From: PVC group bacterium
GTDB lineage: Bacteria; Verrucomicrobiota; Kiritimatiellia; SS1-B-03-39; PXDE01
NCBI GenBank assembly: GCA_003566475.1
Contig: PXDE01000225.1
Span: 1-15,674 of the forward strand
Length of the DNA stretch: 15,674 bases
Reading direction: 5' to 3'
The position numbers were made by a program, and so were the translations under genes. A model generated the notes under the pieces. That model was given only the letters and a program-made list of their open reading frames with translations, did not search any database and had not been told where the DNA came from. Below, in pieces: positions 15,369 through 15,674 of this stretch (its first letter is position 1; each line of letters begins with the position of its first letter).

Positions 15369-15442
15369 TACTGGGTCCGCGCCCAATCGCTCGTGTGCTT
15401 GTGCGGACCAGCGGCTTGCCCACGGAATCGCGTGAGTGTGTC

Positions 15443-15533
15443 TCAGAGCAGTGAAGGCCGCTGAGCCGCAGGGCTCAGCCGGATGGAGGGCGAGACGGCT
15501 GGGGCGATACGGGATCCGTGATCCGCGATCCGC
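15443..15533. repeat. Spacer module A, mirror copy
   Basis: Reverse complement of 142-232. The hairpin is at 15460-15479 and the heptamers at 15506-15533. Confidence 0.63.
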
Positions 15534-15674
15534 AATACGGGAAAACCGAAGATTGAACCTATATCCGGCAGTTGGAGAGCCGTGATCCACGCAAGGGTCT
15601 TGTAACGAGCGGATTGCGGCCCTGGGCGTTCGCACCCAATGGGTGCGCGACGCAACGGCGCGCCCTATACTCCT

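Larger units (their letters stand above)
1..15674. repeat. Window-wide perfect inverted repeat (two 7,837-bp arms, no spacer)
   Basis: The first bases (aggagtatagggcgcgcc) are the reverse complement of the last bases, and the symmetry axis lies between 7837 and 7838. Every open frame in the left arm has an identical partner on the other strand of the right arm, with coordinates summing to 15675. Identity is complete wherever I compared, including the non-coding spacers, so no independent drift is visible. Absolute identity and a contig that ends at exactly equal distances from the axis are typical of an assembly or amplification fold-back. A recent inverted duplication or a read-through of a closed DNA hairpin would look the same here. 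Confidence 0.98.

Noticed and set aside
1..15674. Large inverted-repeat transposon or integrated element
   Set aside because: No transposase, integrase or target-site duplication is present, and the inverted arms consist entirely of ordinary housekeeping-type genes.

Overview
The whole window is one perfect inverted repeat. Bases 1-7837 are followed by their exact reverse complement (7838-15674), with no spacer and no mismatch in any stretch I compared. Only about 7.84 kb is therefore independent sequence. Every gene appears twice, and a feature at x in the left half lies at 15675-x on the other strand in the right half. The fold point lies inside a very GC-rich dyad just after the stop codon of a glutamate dehydrogenase gene, where a hairpin terminator would be expected. 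The likeliest explanation is an assembly or amplification fold-back at a natural terminator. A true inverted duplication or a closed hairpin DNA end cannot be excluded from sequence alone.

The organism looks like a high-GC bacterium with exported proteins. My tentative placement is the Planctomycetota/Verrucomicrobiota/Kiritimatiellota group. The reasons are an ECF sigma gene followed by a small membrane protein with an LLRLKRYE-type N-terminus, gene-poor spacers full of short hairpin and heptamer repeats, and a bacterial NrpR-type (DUF128) regulator. This rests on recall, not on a search.

Unique half, left to right. Bases 1-618 have no gene but hold a REPIN-like inverted pair of hairpins and two diverged copies of a heptamer-plus-hairpin module. 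Bases 619-1841 encode an ECF sigma factor overlapped by 4 bp by a single-pass membrane protein, the probable anti-sigma factor. A short convergent spacer with two GTCCA-N5-TGGAC dyads follows. Four minus-strand genes then read, in transcription order, NrpR-like regulator, exported protein-L-isoaspartate methyltransferase, exported erythromycin-esterase-family protein and a small secreted protein of unknown function. Bases 6069-6551 are a 483-bp divergent control region with a 20-bp-period repeat array and two perfect dyads near candidate promoters. A plus-strand Glu/Leu/Phe/Val-type glutamate dehydrogenase gene runs up to the fold point.

How the genes may work together: NrpR-family proteins in archaea sense 2-oxoglutarate and control nitrogen assimilation. 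Glutamate dehydrogenase interconverts 2-oxoglutarate plus ammonium with glutamate. Their divergent arrangement around a dyad-rich region suggests a local nitrogen switch. The downstream exported enzymes may be co-transcribed with the regulator. The sigma/anti-sigma pair looks like a separate envelope-sensing unit.
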